In this document: piece by piece, positions 1 to 10,820 of the stretch
Position numbering within the stretch: the stretch's first letter is position 1
How the letters are laid out: each line of letters opens with the position of its first letter
Source of the DNA: Massariosphaeria phaeospora
Lineage: Eukaryota > Ascomycota > Dothideomycetes > Pleosporales
Length of the DNA stretch: 64,000 nucleotides
NCBI GenBank assembly: GCA_011032825.1
Contig: JAADJZ010000003.1
Coordinates: 1,364,001-1,428,000, forward strand
Direction: 5' to 3'
The notes under the pieces: model-generated
Told to the model about the DNA's origin: nothing
The model's input: the letters and a program-made list of their open reading frames with translations, nothing else
Database searches by the model: none
Position numbers and translations under genes: made by a program

Positions 1-174
1 TTGAAAACGCGCATTCCCATCGAGTCCCTCACAGGCGTGCTGAGCGCGTATAACCTAGCTCTCAGACAAACCTTCTACGTTTCCACCGCTGCAGCCGCGC
101 TATCCATTGTCGGCGCTGCGTTCGTCGAGTGGAAGTCGATGAAGGGCAAAAACATCCAGATGGCGGCTGCATAG
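1..174 (+). CDS. MFS transporter, 3' end only
   Basis: The window opens inside a reading frame whose last 57 codons end at a TAG. The visible tail has a loop and one hydrophobic segment (ALRQTFYVSTAAAALSIVGA) followed by FVEWKSMKGK. This is the typical last transmembrane helix and charged cytosolic tail of fungal 14-TM (DHA2-like) major facilitator drug or toxin efflux pumps. The start, transport motifs and total length lie outside the window, so substrate and subfamily cannot be told. It is convergent with GPD1 across a 0.7-kb gap. Confidence 0.75.
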   Translation: MKTRIPIESLTGVLSAYNLALRQTFYVSTAAAALSIVGAAFVEWKSMKGKNIQMAAA

Positions 175-890
175 ACGACGTGACACTTTGCATGTACAAG
201 TTTTTGCATTGGTCGGCCTTTTGTATAATCTTGGATTTCTAGATACCCTGGGTACCTCTTTTCTCATATCGCTTCGTCGTGTACAATACCCGCATCGTAG
301 CAGGCAAGGCGTTTATTTCCATTGGGGATCGGTTGTGTCCTAACGTAAAAAACTTCATAATAGACGTCAGGTAGCATATTATACGGCGGGCAGGAGACCC
401 ATGCTCGCTTGAATACCTAGGTAGCAAGTGCTCATGAGGCGGAGGACACCGACGTTGGGAGGGAAGGTGGTATACGCTTTCCACAACGAATCCTCTCTCA
501 CAAAAGCTTGAGGAGAGCAGTGGGCAGTCTTTGGAAACTGTCGTAAACTATGAGAATCTGTTGTGGAACGTGATATCGTCATTGTTTTTTTGGTTGTAGT
601 AGTTGCTCGGTAATGAGCAGATGGACCTGTTCGTGGTCGTAATTGAAACAATCATTCCACTCGCATAATATCACTGCACTGCATTATGAGCCCCGTTTCC
701 CCGTGGACGTGATTGTCAAAGAGTATATCATCTATCTATGGGTATTATGACCATGCCCTTCACTTTTAGCGTCCTTTCCCATTGAAGAATCCCTCGTTCC
801 CAGGTGCGGTCTAGAACGAGCCCGCTTTCTTTGAATTCGAATCGCATGCATATTTGCTGGCTGAGCACGATATTCTGGTAAACAATCCCC
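175..890. other. Convergent intergenic region
   Basis: Between the 3' ends of the MFS gene and GPD1. It is AT-richer than the coding sequence around it and should hold both 3' UTRs. The minus-strand frames here (up to 90 codons) have no recognisable motif and lie where terminators are expected. I see no gene. Confidence 0.6.
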
Positions 891-2270
891 CTAGTTCTTC
901 GTCTCGATCAGCTGCGGAATATCCTCGGGCTTCGCCTTGCCCTCTAAGATACTGTACACGGCCGTGAACAGCGGGAAATCCTCCTCCATACCTTGGCTTT
1001 TCAGAAAGCTGTTGACCTCGTACGCTGTGCTAGTACCCTGCAGCTTCTGTCCATTGAGCTCTTTTTGCTCTATATCCTGTATGCTCTCTCCGCGCTGGAT
1101 GGCCATCTTAGCGCAGCGAAAGTTGCGACCGCCCATGCAGGATGTCACAACGTCGGCCACGCCGCAACTTTCCTCGGTGAAGGTACTCGTGCGAACACTA
1201 TCTGCGAAGAATGCCTTGCCGAATTTGACCATCTCCAGGATGCCGACGCGCATGACAGCGGCTTTCGCGTTGTCGCCCCAGCCGAGGCCATCGACGAAGC
1301 CTGCTGCGAGAGCGATGATGTTCTTGAGGGCGCCGCCGAGGGAGACACCGGCTACGTCGGACACAAGGTGGACGTGGAAGTATGGACGGTGGAACAGCTT
1401 CTTGATGTTCTCATGGGACAGGGCGGGATATTCGGAGGGCAAGGCCTGTAGTCTTGCGGATCGCTCACCAGGGACGGACTTGCTAGGATTGATGAGGTCG
1501 ACCTGGGAAGAGGCAGGGGAACCCTTCGGCGTCGGGTTGCGCGAGTCGATGGGCGGAGGGTCGTACGCGACAGTAGTTTCCGAGTACTTCTCTTGGGCGA
1601 TCTCGGACGCGATATTGGCTCCCGAGAGTGCTCCACAGTAGATGTTGAGGCGCATGCCGATGGTCTCTGCCAGAAGCCTGATTCCCTTGTCACTCACGTC
1701 CACGCCCTTGGTGCAGGAAATGGCGCGTGCATAGGGCATAATCTTGCCGACTAGCTGATCGCACGCCTTGGCGATGAATTGATGTGGGAGCACGAAGATC
1801 AGGATGGTCGAGTTCTTGCACGAATCCACAATGTCCGTGTTGGCGACAACATTCGAGGGTAGCGTGATGTTGGGGAGGTATTTGACGTTCTCGTGCACTT
1901 TGTTGATCAGCTGCGACAGTTTCTGGGGCTTGTCTGAGTCGGCATTGTAGTGGCGGGAGTCCTTGGGAACCGTGACGTCCTCCTCGTACACCCACATTTG
2001 CACAGTCGGCTCGAAGAGTGAGGTGTGGGCTGCGACATTTTCAGCGACAAGTTTGGCCATTGTGGTGCCCCTGCGGCGGCGTTAGTTTCCCTCGTAGAGT
2101 CCGACGCGTGCGGTGGGTACAAAGCCACCGTGTGGCCATTGCCGGCGCGCTGGGCGGCAGCATTGCGGCGCAGAGTTGCACGTCGTCTCGTCCTCGTCCG
2201 GGGCTACGTACCAATTGCCAGAGCCCACAATGGTCACCTTGTGCTTGTGCTGTGCTCCGAGGGTCGCCAT
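891..2270 (-). CDS. GPD1: Glycerol-3-phosphate dehydrogenase (NAD+)
   Basis: Cytosolic enzyme reducing dihydroxyacetone phosphate to glycerol-3-phosphate with NADH; it feeds glycerol (osmolyte) and lipid synthesis. Two exons: 2270-2212 and 2070-891, joined across a 141-nt intron (GTACGT donor, CTAAC branch point, GCAG acceptor). The join completes the Rossmann motif GSGNWG (residues 16-21), which neither exon holds alone; the long exon by itself would start falsely at an internal Met. The product is 412 residues. The substrate and catalytic region [10 protein letters not shown] places a Lys near residue 269, followed by [16 protein letters not shown] Pro/Ser-rich insert of about 60 residues (roughly 175-235) precedes this; I believe such inserts occur in filamentous-fungal homologues. 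The C-terminus looks complete. Confidence 0.95.
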
Positions 2271-3014
2271 GCTTCTCCAAGGGCTGCCGCGCTGTGGTGG
2301 CGTGAGGGTGCGCGGGTGGAGAGTCGGCGGGCGCGCAGTGAGGGGAGCGGCGCAGCGAGGGCGACAGGCTCGGAGAGTCGAGTAAACGACGGCGGCGGCC
2401 AGACTCGGTGGAGCGAAGCCTGGGTGGCTGGCGCTGGGCAGTAGTGCGGAGAGAGAGACAGAGAGAGAGGCCGAGTAGGTGGGCGACGACAGCGACAGAC
2501 GGCGAAGACGCAGTCAGTAGTGTTTGGTGCAGCTCAGAACTGCGACGACGATACAATTTGCCCCGCCGTGTCACCCGAAAGCCGAACACAGTGCCTGGCT
2601 TATCGATAGACGCGGGTTTTGTTGGACGGACCAATCATGGCCCCCGCGCGCCGACGGGCGAGACGTTAGCCTGCGGTGCCGCCGGACACTGGACGCAGAA
2701 CACGGCCCTGTGCAGAGAACAACTGGGCAGAGAACAATTCAAAGTGTATTGGGCTATCGGATATCTCGTATCCTTCATATCATCGTCTTGGCTCGGCCGC
2801 CTCTGCTCAGCCCAACGCGGCAGGAGGAAACATGCGACTGACGTCAAAGCCACCCCGTGACTCCAAATGCTCCATCGAAACGCTGGGGGAATGCTATGCC
2901 ATTCAAGAAATGCCACTCTTCAGTCCGGTCCTCCGTAACCGTATGCTTCATCCTGTATCATTACCGCTTCCGCCGTGGAAACCCGTCCATGGCCACCTGG
3001 TCAAGTGCTTCTGT
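2271..3014 (-). promoter_or_regulatory. GPD1 upstream region
   Basis: Lies upstream of GPD1 and downstream of the DUF7707 gene. On the GPD1 coding strand it is pyrimidine-rich: the plus strand shows a GA-repeat tract around 2448-2473, a feature common near start sites of highly expressed fungal genes. An AGGGG stress-response element core sits at 2341-2345, about 70 bp before the ATG. That fits osmotic or stress control but is inferred from the motif alone. Confidence 0.45.
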
Positions 3015-3682
3015 CTACAAGGCGAAGCCCAAGAGGGCAATGATGCCACCTGCGAGCGCCGGCGTGCCGTACTCGCGGGCTAGAGCAAGCGCGCTGGCAG
3101 CACCGCTACTCTGGCCGGACGGTGCGGCGCCCGTCTGCGATGCCTGCTCGCCGCCGCCGCCACTGCCGCTAGGCGTGGGCGTGCTGGACGATGCGCCGCT
3201 TGAGGTTGGAGTGGTGCCAGCGCTGGTGAGATTGCCGCAGTTCTGCTGTTTCTGGGTGATGCACGTGAACTGCGTGTCGACGTCCTGGCCACTGGCTTCG
3301 ATGCACCGGTCAAACCAGAACCGGCACATCTGGCCGGGGACAGACTGCTCGTAGTTTTTCATGTCGGGCTTGGTGCCGTTGCGGCATTCGCATTTGAAGC
3401 TCAGGTCTTGCTGTAGAAGATGCGTCAGCGTCAGGCAGTTAGCTGGGGCAACGAAGCGCCTACTTCGGTGCATGTGTTGCCGCCCTGGGCTATCTGGCCA
3501 CGGCCACCGCAGATCTCGGGACACGTGTTCCGCTGAGCATCGCACCAGCCGGTCTTTTGGGCTGGAGGGACTGTGCCTGCGTCGACGTTGCAGCACGGGC
3601 CGATGGGGCTGGTGTTGTTCTGCTGGGCGGACACCAGGCCGGAGAGGGCGGCGGCAGCGACGAGAAGGCTTGCGTACAGCAT
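3015..3682 (-). CDS. Secreted, probably GPI-anchored DUF7707-type protein
   Basis: Two exons, 3682-3464 and 3410-3015, joined in phase 0 across a 53-nt intron (GTAGGC...CTACAG), giving 204 residues. The start was chosen because it opens directly with a signal peptide (MLYASLLVAAAALSGLVSA); an upstream in-frame ATG would bury it. The mature part is Cys-rich: CCNVD, then GWCDAQRNTCPEICGG, then after the splice FKCECRNG and a segment with YEQSVPGQMCRFWFDRC. This order matches the fungal DUF7707 family, whose function is unknown. A Ser/Thr/Gly-rich linker and a hydrophobic C-terminal tail (GTPALAGGIIALLGFAL) suggest a GPI signal and cell-wall or plasma-membrane location. Confidence 0.8.
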
Positions 3683-4899
3683 CGTGGACGGCACCGCAAG
3701 TATCAATGTCTGACCAAGGGTTAGCTGGCAGTCCGCAGCAGCAGGAGCAGCGGAGCGGCGAAGCAGGGCGCGGCGAGACACGATGCGTGCATGGCATGGG
3801 GCGAAGAGGAGCTCGGGAGGAGCCGGGCCGGGGAGGATTTGGGGAGATGCCTGCAGGCTGCAGATGGGATGGGGCAAGACTTACAGCGTGATGGGGATGC
3901 TGGGTGCGGTGTGCACTGTGGGTGGCGGAAGAACGGCGAGCAGAGACACGAGCGAGTTCCGGGCTGGGTTGCGCGTCCACGGGCGGCGGGCGGGCGCTGG
4001 CTTTTATGGCTGCGACTCGCGAGGGACCATTGACCAGTGGCAGTAGGTAAACAGACAATCTGGACGGAGCAATGCCGGCAGTAATGGCAGTGGTTGGAGC
4101 GGGAGCAGGAGCGTTCCTGCCGCGGGGCGGGGGCGCCAGGCCCAGTGCGGCTAGCGCGGCCCGACGCGGGCAAACGCCATCGACCAGCCTCAACCCACCT
4201 GCCGCCACCAGTAACTGAGGCCTGCCCAGGTGCGCCCGCCCTCTTGGGAACGGCTGCTGCACAGTGCAGCTGCCCCAGGCGCCAGAGCTGCCCACCTACT
4301 CCGTACACCAGGGCTGCCTCTTTTCTGTCCTTGTGCTAGTTGCTCCGTACTTCTGTGTCCATGTCCTGCGTCCATGTCCTGCGTCCCGTTGCTGCTTGCC
4401 GCGCCGCCGCGCCGCCGCGTCACTCCAAACCCGCCACGCCTCGCATTGCATCCAGCCCAGCCAGCCGCCCAACCAGGTGCTTGGCTCCATTCCAACCATC
4501 CCCAGCCTCGCGCTGTAACCAAGCCTGTTTCTGTTTGCTAGGTACGCGCGCCCTTGTTGACGGCCATTTGCCATGGGAACCGACCAGGAGACGGCCCGAC
4601 TGCCAAGTGTCCAATCGCTCCAACACCTACTCTCGCAACCGACCGGCGTGTTGCTCTGCATCGTGGTCGGGCGTACCGCGCCATGATGGCGTCCGCCCGA
4701 AGACGAGATGATGTCACCACTCGGACGTGTCGCTCGCATCGAAAGCTCCCAGTCCTTTCCCGCACACGCTGTCTTGACTCTTCCCCCTCGTTCATCCAAC
4801 GTCGTTGCTGCCCGGCCAGCCGCATGGATCCCAACTATTTCGTCGCTGGCTTGTCTCTTCCGCCTCGTTCATCCAGCATCCTTGCTGCACGCCGGCCGC
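3683..4899. promoter_or_regulatory. Divergent promoter, DUF7707 gene / A-T-R gene
   Basis: About 1.2 kb between two divergent start codons, holding both promoters and 5' UTRs. The right half (4,250-4,900) is strongly C/T-rich on the plus strand. Reading frames here are shadows of low-complexity sequence. The last 130 bp hold an imperfect tandem duplication that includes the start codon context. Confidence 0.5.
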
Positions 4900-4919
4900 A
4901 TGGATCCCAACTATTTCGT
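4773..4919 (+). repeat. Imperfect ~76-bp tandem duplication over the start codon
   Basis: Two copies, 4773-4843 and 4850-4919, differ at a few positions and one indel. Each ends with the same start context (GCATGGATCCCAACTATTTC). The ATGs at 4824 and 4900 are 76 bp apart, so they lie in different frames. Only the second opens the enzyme frame; the first opens a frame running to 5186. Confidence 0.85.
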
Positions 4920-7900
4920 GTGCACTCTAGGGCAGGCGGCCGCTTTAAGTCATGGCACCAAGCCGTATCGCACCATCAACGATCTCCTAACCTACCAAGC
5001 CGAGCATCTGGGGGAGCTTCCTGCTGTTGGGTTTCCGGTGCCGAGCCAAAACCGTGGACAATGGGGATCATACCTCTTCACGTTCCGAGATGTCCACCGG
5101 GGCGCCGAAGCCGTCGCAGAGAGGTTGCGCGAGCGTTGCCGTGCCATGGGCCCGGCTCCGCAGACGGTCGCGCTGTTGTGCCATAGCTCGTTGGAGTTGC
5201 TCTTCACATGGCTTGCTTTAATGCTGCAAGGGCACTCTGTACTGCTAGTTGCGCCCCAGTGCCAGCCAGCAGCCATCGCACATCTGTGCAAATCGTGCCA
5301 GGTGCGGTTGCTCCTGCACGACTCTTCTCACTACGACCGCTCAAGTCAAGCCGCACGGCTGCTGCACGAAGAGAACGAGGTCCTCGTCTCCCAGGCCATT
5401 CCTCTTCAAGATGATCAGGACATGATCCAACTCGTGCAGCGGACACCTGCGTCCCACGGGAAAACACCTCCTGTGGATGAATTGGCTGTTGCGTATCTGC
5501 ATCACACCTCCGGAACCTCGACAGGCCTTCCAAAACCGATCCCACAGACGCACCGAGCGGCAGTTGGAGTCCTTCCGCACCTTCCACAAACTCCTAGCAA
5601 GGCTTCATTCACAACTACACCTCTCTATCACGGAGGCATTGCGGATCTTCTCAGGTCTTGGACAAGCGACTCTCTCATCTGGCTGTTTCCGGGCAGAGAC
5701 GCTCCGATCACAGCTCGGAACATCTGCCGTTGTTTAGACGTTGCCAACACCGCGTCAACGATACATCAGCATCCACAGACTAGATACTTCTCCTCTGTTC
5801 CGTACATACTCCAGATGATGGAAGCACACGAGCAAGGCCTCGAGTTGTTGAGAAGGATGGACATCGTTGGAGTAGGAGGGGCTGCGTTGCCATCCGAGGT
5901 AGGAGATCGATTAGTGACGCAGGGCGTAAATCTGCTTTCCAGATTCGGGAGTGCCGAATGCGGGTTCCTTCTCTCGTCATATCGCGACAGGTCCGATACG
6001 GAATGGCAATATCTGCGCAACTACAATCCCGCGCAGCTCTTACAATTCGAGGCGCAAGAGGACGGGCTGTCAGAACTAGTGATAAACCCTGGATGGCCGC
6101 ACATGGTATATTCGTTCCTCGCACTCTGTGTGCTCCATGTTCCTAACAGTATCATAGGCGAAGACTAATCGTCCCGACCAATCCTTCGCGACAGCAGACT
6201 TGTTTGCGCCGCATCCTTCGATAGCAAATGCTTGGCGGTATCATTCACGGGCAGATTCGCAACTGACGCTCCTCACGGGCAAGAAATTCGACCCCGCTCC
6301 GCTCGAGGCAGCAATAGCGACTTCGTCACTTCTTGATGATGTTTTGGTATTTGGGAACGGCCGACTGTTCCCAGGAGCCCTACTACTGCGGTCGAAGCAA
6401 GCACAAGCCATCTCGGACGAGGAGCTGCTTCGAGCCATCAGACCAGCTATTGAAAGGTTGAATGAGGGAAGCCAAGATCATGCTCGAATACCACTAAACA
6501 TGGTGATACCCATGCCTCATCAAAGTGAAGGTCTACCGAAGAGTAGTAAAGGGACCATGATTCGAAATGCAGCCCAATCAAGGTTTGACGAGTCTATCGA
6601 TGGAGCTTATGGCTCACATGAGACTGAGGCTGAATATGTGAAAGACGATGATTTGCCCCATCATTTGACTGGGCTCATCCAATCCGTAGTTTCCAAACCG
6701 TCTGGTCTTGACTGGGACACGGATCTGTTCTCATATGGTGTGGATTCAGTCGCATGCATGCAACTCCGAAAAGGCCTTCGACAGCTCATTCGTGATACCA
6801 AGCAAGAACTTCCTCTGAGTATCGTGGAGGACTGTGGCACCATTCATGGATTGAGCAATTATATCGTACGACATCGCCACGGAGCTATTGTAGATGTCGA
6901 GGACGAGAAACAATTGATGCTAGACCTTGTGGAGGAGTACAGCGTCTTTCAGAAGCAAGGTTCGAGTTCGGGTACACCACAGATAGCCGCAATGGAGCAG
7001 TTACAAACAAGCCTATCTGGCCAAGTGGTGGTTCTTACAGGGGCTACGGGCGCTCTTGGGGCTCACATTCTGGATTTGCTACGCAACTCGGACGACAACT
7101 TCACTATCTACTGCCTAGTCCGAGGATCGGATGCATATTCTTCAAGAGAGCGCGTTAGTAAAGCCCTGGAACAGAGGGGTCTTACAGGTCTTTCGTCAAT
7201 GAATCATCTAAATGGGAAGATTAAGGTGTTACAGGCACAACTCGGTGATAACATGCTTGGCCTTGACGAGGCAACTTACAATTATTTAGCCGCTGAAACA
7301 GATCTCATCATACACGTAGGTTGGATGGTGAACTTCCGTCTCAAGTTGCGAAGTTTTGTCAAGGACAATATTGCTGGCGTCAAGAATCTAATCAATCTAG
7401 CACTCAGCAGTCCACGTGATAATCCTCCCCGTCTCACATACTGCTCTTCTACAGCAGCGATCATGGAGGCTAAGCTAGACGTCCAGGAGCTGCCAGAACG
7501 TACTTTGCAAGATCCAGAATTCGCTTCGCCACTTGGATATTCTCGTTCGAAATGGGTCGCTGAGCAGATATGCTTAAATGCTCATCAGGCGACCGCTCTC
7601 AAGGGCCGTATAGGTGTTGTCCGAGTAGGCCAGTTGAGTGGTGATTCGGGTTCCGGCATTTGGAACACAAAAGAGGCGTGGCCAATGATGCTCAGCACAG
7701 CAAGGTTAATAGGGTGCTTACCAGATCTTCAGGATGAGCCACTAGACTGGCTTCCTGTCGACGTCGCGGCTGAAGCCTTTTTCCAGGCGTCTCAGGATCA
7801 GACTTTAGAGGGCGACCGCATGACGGTGTGTCACGTCCTCAACCCACATCGACAGCCGACGTGGCACAGCATGCTACAGTGGCTTAAGAAGAAAGCGGAC

Positions 7901-8149
7901 TTCGAAATCCTGCCTCCGGATGTTTGGGTTCGGCGACTAGAGCACACCGAGAACACTGAGCACTCTGCATTGAAATTGCTCGGTCTTTGGAAGGGAGTGT
8001 ATTGCAACGGAACACAAGAAAGGAAGCCACGACCGCAATTCTCTATGGTGGAGACCAAGATGAGAGTACCAGCTTTAAGGGTGATACAACCCATTCACGA
8101 GGCGTACATGGGCAAGGTCTGGGCATGGATCGAGCAAAATGTAGATTGA
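4900..8149 (+). CDS. NRPS-like adenylation-thiolation-reductase (A-T-R) enzyme
   Basis: Two exons, 4900-6105 and 6158-8149, with a 52-nt intron (GTATAT...CATAG, CCTAAC branch point), giving 1,065 residues. The join restores the adenylation-domain run TNRPDQSFATADLF. Domain 1, adenylation: core motif HHTSGTSTGLPK near 201-212, FGSAECG near 349-355, WRYHSRADSQLTLLTGKK past the splice. Domain 2, carrier protein: YGVDSV with the phosphopantetheine serine at about 599. Domain 3, thioester reductase: TGATGALG near 696-703, YxxxK as YSRSK at 863-867. The order matches fungal NRPS-like carboxylic acid reductases related in layout to Lys2, which activate an acid, tether it and release it as an aldehyde or alcohol. 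Lys2 itself is longer, so a specialised-metabolism role is more likely. Substrate unknown. An in-frame ATG at 4708 would add 64 low-complexity residues and is less likely. Confidence 0.88.
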
Positions 8150-8655
8150 CCTCCCGATCGCCTTACTCTGTGAAACAAAGCTGTGTGTTTAGAGGCTCAC
8201 TGGGGAGCACGGCTGGTGGCACGACAGAGAGCTCTGCGACATACTTCTAGCTCCAAGATTGCCGGAACGTGGGCTTCCACAAACGGTTCAGCCTATATTC
8301 AAGCTCGTATAATCGCGTCGATCTTGTTTCCGGGTACTACAGCGTCGATTTCATGGTGTAACATTTGATTCGTGTGATTGGACCACATAGAAAGCGAGAA
8401 CTCAGAGATGTGAGATTTGTCCGTGATGCAGCAGCATAGCTAAAAGGCGAGAACTCTGAGCTCTGACTTCTAGATGCGAGATTATTGGTGATGGAGCGCA
8501 GCAGTATGCTCAAGAGCAGTGGTCTGAGGTACCAGCAGTGCATGTATAAGACAAAGAACCCTCTACTGTTCACAGTCAGTATTAGGGTGTTCACCAGATC
8601 ATGCAATGGGCAGCTCTCGTTCTGGAAAAGTTCAGGTTCGTAGGTTATTCCAGAA
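8150..8655. other. Intergenic region with degenerate direct repeat
   Basis: Downstream of the A-T-R gene and upstream of the GIY-YIG-like gene. Two loosely similar stretches, about 8391-8442 and 8443-8512, share the order GCGAGAACTC ... TGTGAGATT/TGCGAGATT ... GTGATG ... GCAGCAGTA/CATA, suggesting an old tandem duplication. No gene seen. Confidence 0.45.
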
Positions 8656-9582
8656 GTGATGCAACGACAGCTGACTCATCCCACGAAGGCCGGGAATATG
8701 CCCAGGGGCACTCAACCACGCACTGCATCACGAATCGCCAAGAAGGCATCGAAGAAGGCCTCCAAAAAGGCACACCAGAAGGAGATCCAACGCAAGACAC
8801 CAACACGAACCGCGAAAGACAAACCCATGATATACGTCACCGATGAAATACCTGCAGAAGTCACCGATATGGCCAATGCGTCTAGGAGCACGGCGGACTA
8901 TAGAAGATGTCTTGAGAAGATGTACCGGGCTATGAAAGATCTAAGACGATACAGACTCGATACCCTGCTTACCAATGCAGCGCGAGCCTTCCTGGCGAAG
9001 CCTGAAGCTAGAGTCCTCATCAAAACATCCATTGAGGATTACGCAGTGCCTGGAGTCCTGGAAGTATTTGGCCAGGAAGGGGAGATTGACATTGAAGATG
9101 CTGTCGAGAGATTGCTCAATATTCCAGAGTGCCAGCCAGGTGACTTTCCCGGGATTTATGTTATCATCGGTCTTCCAGAAACTCGGAGCGGCAGCGTGTC
9201 CGATGTGCAAGTTGTTTTGTATGTCGGTTCGAGTAAGAAGCGCATAATATCCAGGGCTGAGGCCCACGAAATTCCATCCAAGACGAAGCGGGAGTTCCAG
9301 AAGCAGTGCAACACACATTTGGGACCTCACGCTTGGATTAAGACTTTTGTGGTCATGAGGCTGCCGGAAGGAGGCCAGGAGAAAGAGGAGGAAGCGGCCT
9401 TGACTCTATTCATGGAACAGCTCGGGACACGGGCACCGCCAAACCGGTACACCGGGTGTCCCCAAGGTTGGCGGGACATGGACAGCAATGGGCTGATCCA
9501 GATCTCGGGTGCAGTTGGAACCAACAGAAGTGAGCCGCTTGGAGGTACTCCGCTCTCAACTAAGAGGCAATTCGGAAAATAA
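8656..9582 (+). CDS. GIY-YIG-like domain protein, function unknown
   Basis: A single uninterrupted 308-residue frame. The N-terminal ~65 residues are Lys/Arg/Thr-rich with AKKASKKASKKAH, which could bind nucleic acid or act as a nuclear signal. A helical middle follows. From residue 166 GIYVI and from 188 LYVGSS give the paired strands of a GIY-YIG fold, followed by an Arg-rich helix and AEAHE near 203-207. Later come a Glu-rich helix (KEEEAALTLFMEQLGTRAP) and an Asn-Arg pair (PPNR), where the GIY-YIG family keeps its catalytic Glu and Asn. YIG has become YVG, a tolerated variant. Nuclease activity is inferred only. Codon use resembles neighbouring genes, and I see no transposon ends flanking it. 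The start could also be the ATG at 8698. Confidence 0.65.
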   Translation: MMQRQLTHPTKAGNMPRGTQPRTASRIAKKASKKASKKAHQKEIQRKTPTRTAKDKPMIYVTDEIPAEVTDMANASRSTADYRRCLEKMYRAMKDLRRYRLDTLLTNAARAFLAKPEARVLIKTSIEDYAVPGVLEVFGQEGEIDIEDAVERLLNIPECQPGDFPGIYVIIGLPETRSGSVSDVQVVLYVGSSKKRIISRAEAHEIPSKTKREFQKQCNTHLGPHAWIKTFVVMRLPEGGQEKEEEAALTLFMEQLGTRAPPNRYTGCPQGWRDMDSNGLIQISGAVGTNRSEPLGGTPLSTKRQFGK

Positions 9583-10190
9583 GGACTCTACCCAAAAATG
9601 CAACGTGGACCCGAATGGTAGACAACAGCACAGCAGAACAAAATAGACTCTACATTGATCATGGTCATTCAGTGAACATAACACTCTGCAGTGAAGCTCA
9701 GCGTGAGGGACCATACTCTGTAATTGTCCAAGGGCAAGCAATGGCTCGGCCGCAGCAGCAGTGTGTGAGCGGCGACGCATTAGCGAACGACGGGGCTTGG
9801 TGCGGGCTGGCGACGAGCAGTGCGCAGTGAAGTAGTGCGCAGTGAAGTACTGGAGTATCGCAGCAGATGATGCGTGGCCAGGTGAAGGGAAGGAAGGCGG
9901 TGGCTTGACGGTGACGGTGGCGGTGGTGGCTGAGCACAGAGCATGCCTTGTCCCGCCTTTCGCAGTCGTCATCAATCATCGCCCATAACTTGTCCCATAA
10001 CTCGTCCCTCCGCGCTCGTCGCTCATAACAGATAACAGGGCGCCGGCCGCACTCGCACCGCACCTCCCTCGCCCCGTCTGCGCCCTTCTTCGCCGCCATC
10101 CCCATCCCCATCCCCATCCCCGTCCAAGTCCAAGTCCAAGTCACCCGTCGCGCACTACGCCGTCATTCGTCGTCAGCAACACCAGGCAAG
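9583..10190 (+). promoter_or_regulatory. Upstream region of the RCR-type gene
   Basis: Holds the 3' UTR of the GIY-YIG-like gene and the promoter and 5' UTR of the RCR gene. A 17-bp unit (AGTGCGCAGTGAAGT) is repeated in tandem near 9818-9850. Close to the start codon there is a C/T-rich leader with simple repeats. Open frames here are low-complexity. Confidence 0.45.
10096..10143 (+). repeat. Hexanucleotide microsatellites in the 5' leader
   Basis: About four CCCCAT units run straight into about three CAAGTC units, ending 48 bp before the RCR-type start codon. This is a likely length-variable tract in the 5' UTR. Confidence 0.8.
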
Positions 10191-10578
10191 ATGCCGACGC
10201 TGCAGCCCCGACGCGACTACGACGCCTCCGGGTGAGTTTGCTCGTTCGCCTCATGTGCTGAGACCGCTGCCGCAGAGTCTAATCAGCAATGGCTACCAAC
10301 AGATGCTACATCGACCCCTACAACGGTCGCCGGTACTGCCGCAGCGCCTGGAACGACTGGGTCCGCTGGGTCGTCCTGGCCGTCGTCATCATCGGCTTCT
10401 TCCTCCTCTTTGCCGTGTGCTCGTAAGTGTTTATCAGACGATTGTCCCATCCATTGTCTGCTGACTCGGACTGACTCTCCAATCAGTTGCATCACCGCCC
10501 GTCGCCGACGTCGCGCAGGCCAGCGGCCCTTCTACGGCACTGGCTGGGCAGCTCAAGGCCAGAACAACCAGCCCTACT

Positions 10579-10609
<31 letters not shown>

Positions 10610-10820
10610 CGCCAACACCTACAACAACCCCGCGCCGCCATACGCCGCCCAAGCACCTCCCCAGAACCCGTACTATGGAAACGGCCCCAACCACGGACAT
10701 TACGCGCAGCAGAACGGCGTCCAGCTCCAGCAGCCTGCACCCACTTACGGTCGTGGTGGTGATGACGTATACGCACCCCCGGCCGGCCCGCCACCCGGAA
10801 AGGATGGCATCGTGCGGTGA
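10191..10820 (+). CDS. RCR-type single-pass membrane protein (chitin deposition / trafficking)
   Basis: Three exons (10191-10231, 10303-10422, 10487-10820) joined across 71- and 64-nt introns with GTGAGT and GTAAGT donors; product 164 residues. The splices rebuild CYIDPYNGRRYCRSAWNDW, then one membrane segment at about 36-57 (VVLAVVIIGFFLLFAV), then CITARRRRRAGQRPFYGTGW. This short luminal head, one helix, Arg stop-transfer cluster and Pro/Tyr/Asn-rich tail match the fungal RCR family (yeast Rcr1/Rcr2), which affects chitin deposition and sorting of plasma-membrane proteins through ubiquitin ligase adaptors. The tail carries a run of about ten Asn and ends PPGKDGIVR. The tiny 13-codon first exon is supported by its donor and in-phase join. 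Confidence 0.82.

Noticed and set aside
937..1641. 234-codon plus-strand frame
   Set aside because: Exactly antisense to GPD1, with no motif; a shadow of the strong minus-strand gene.
8581..8590. Single TTAGGG-like telomere word
   Set aside because: One isolated occurrence; no tandem array anywhere, so no evidence for a telomere at this locus.
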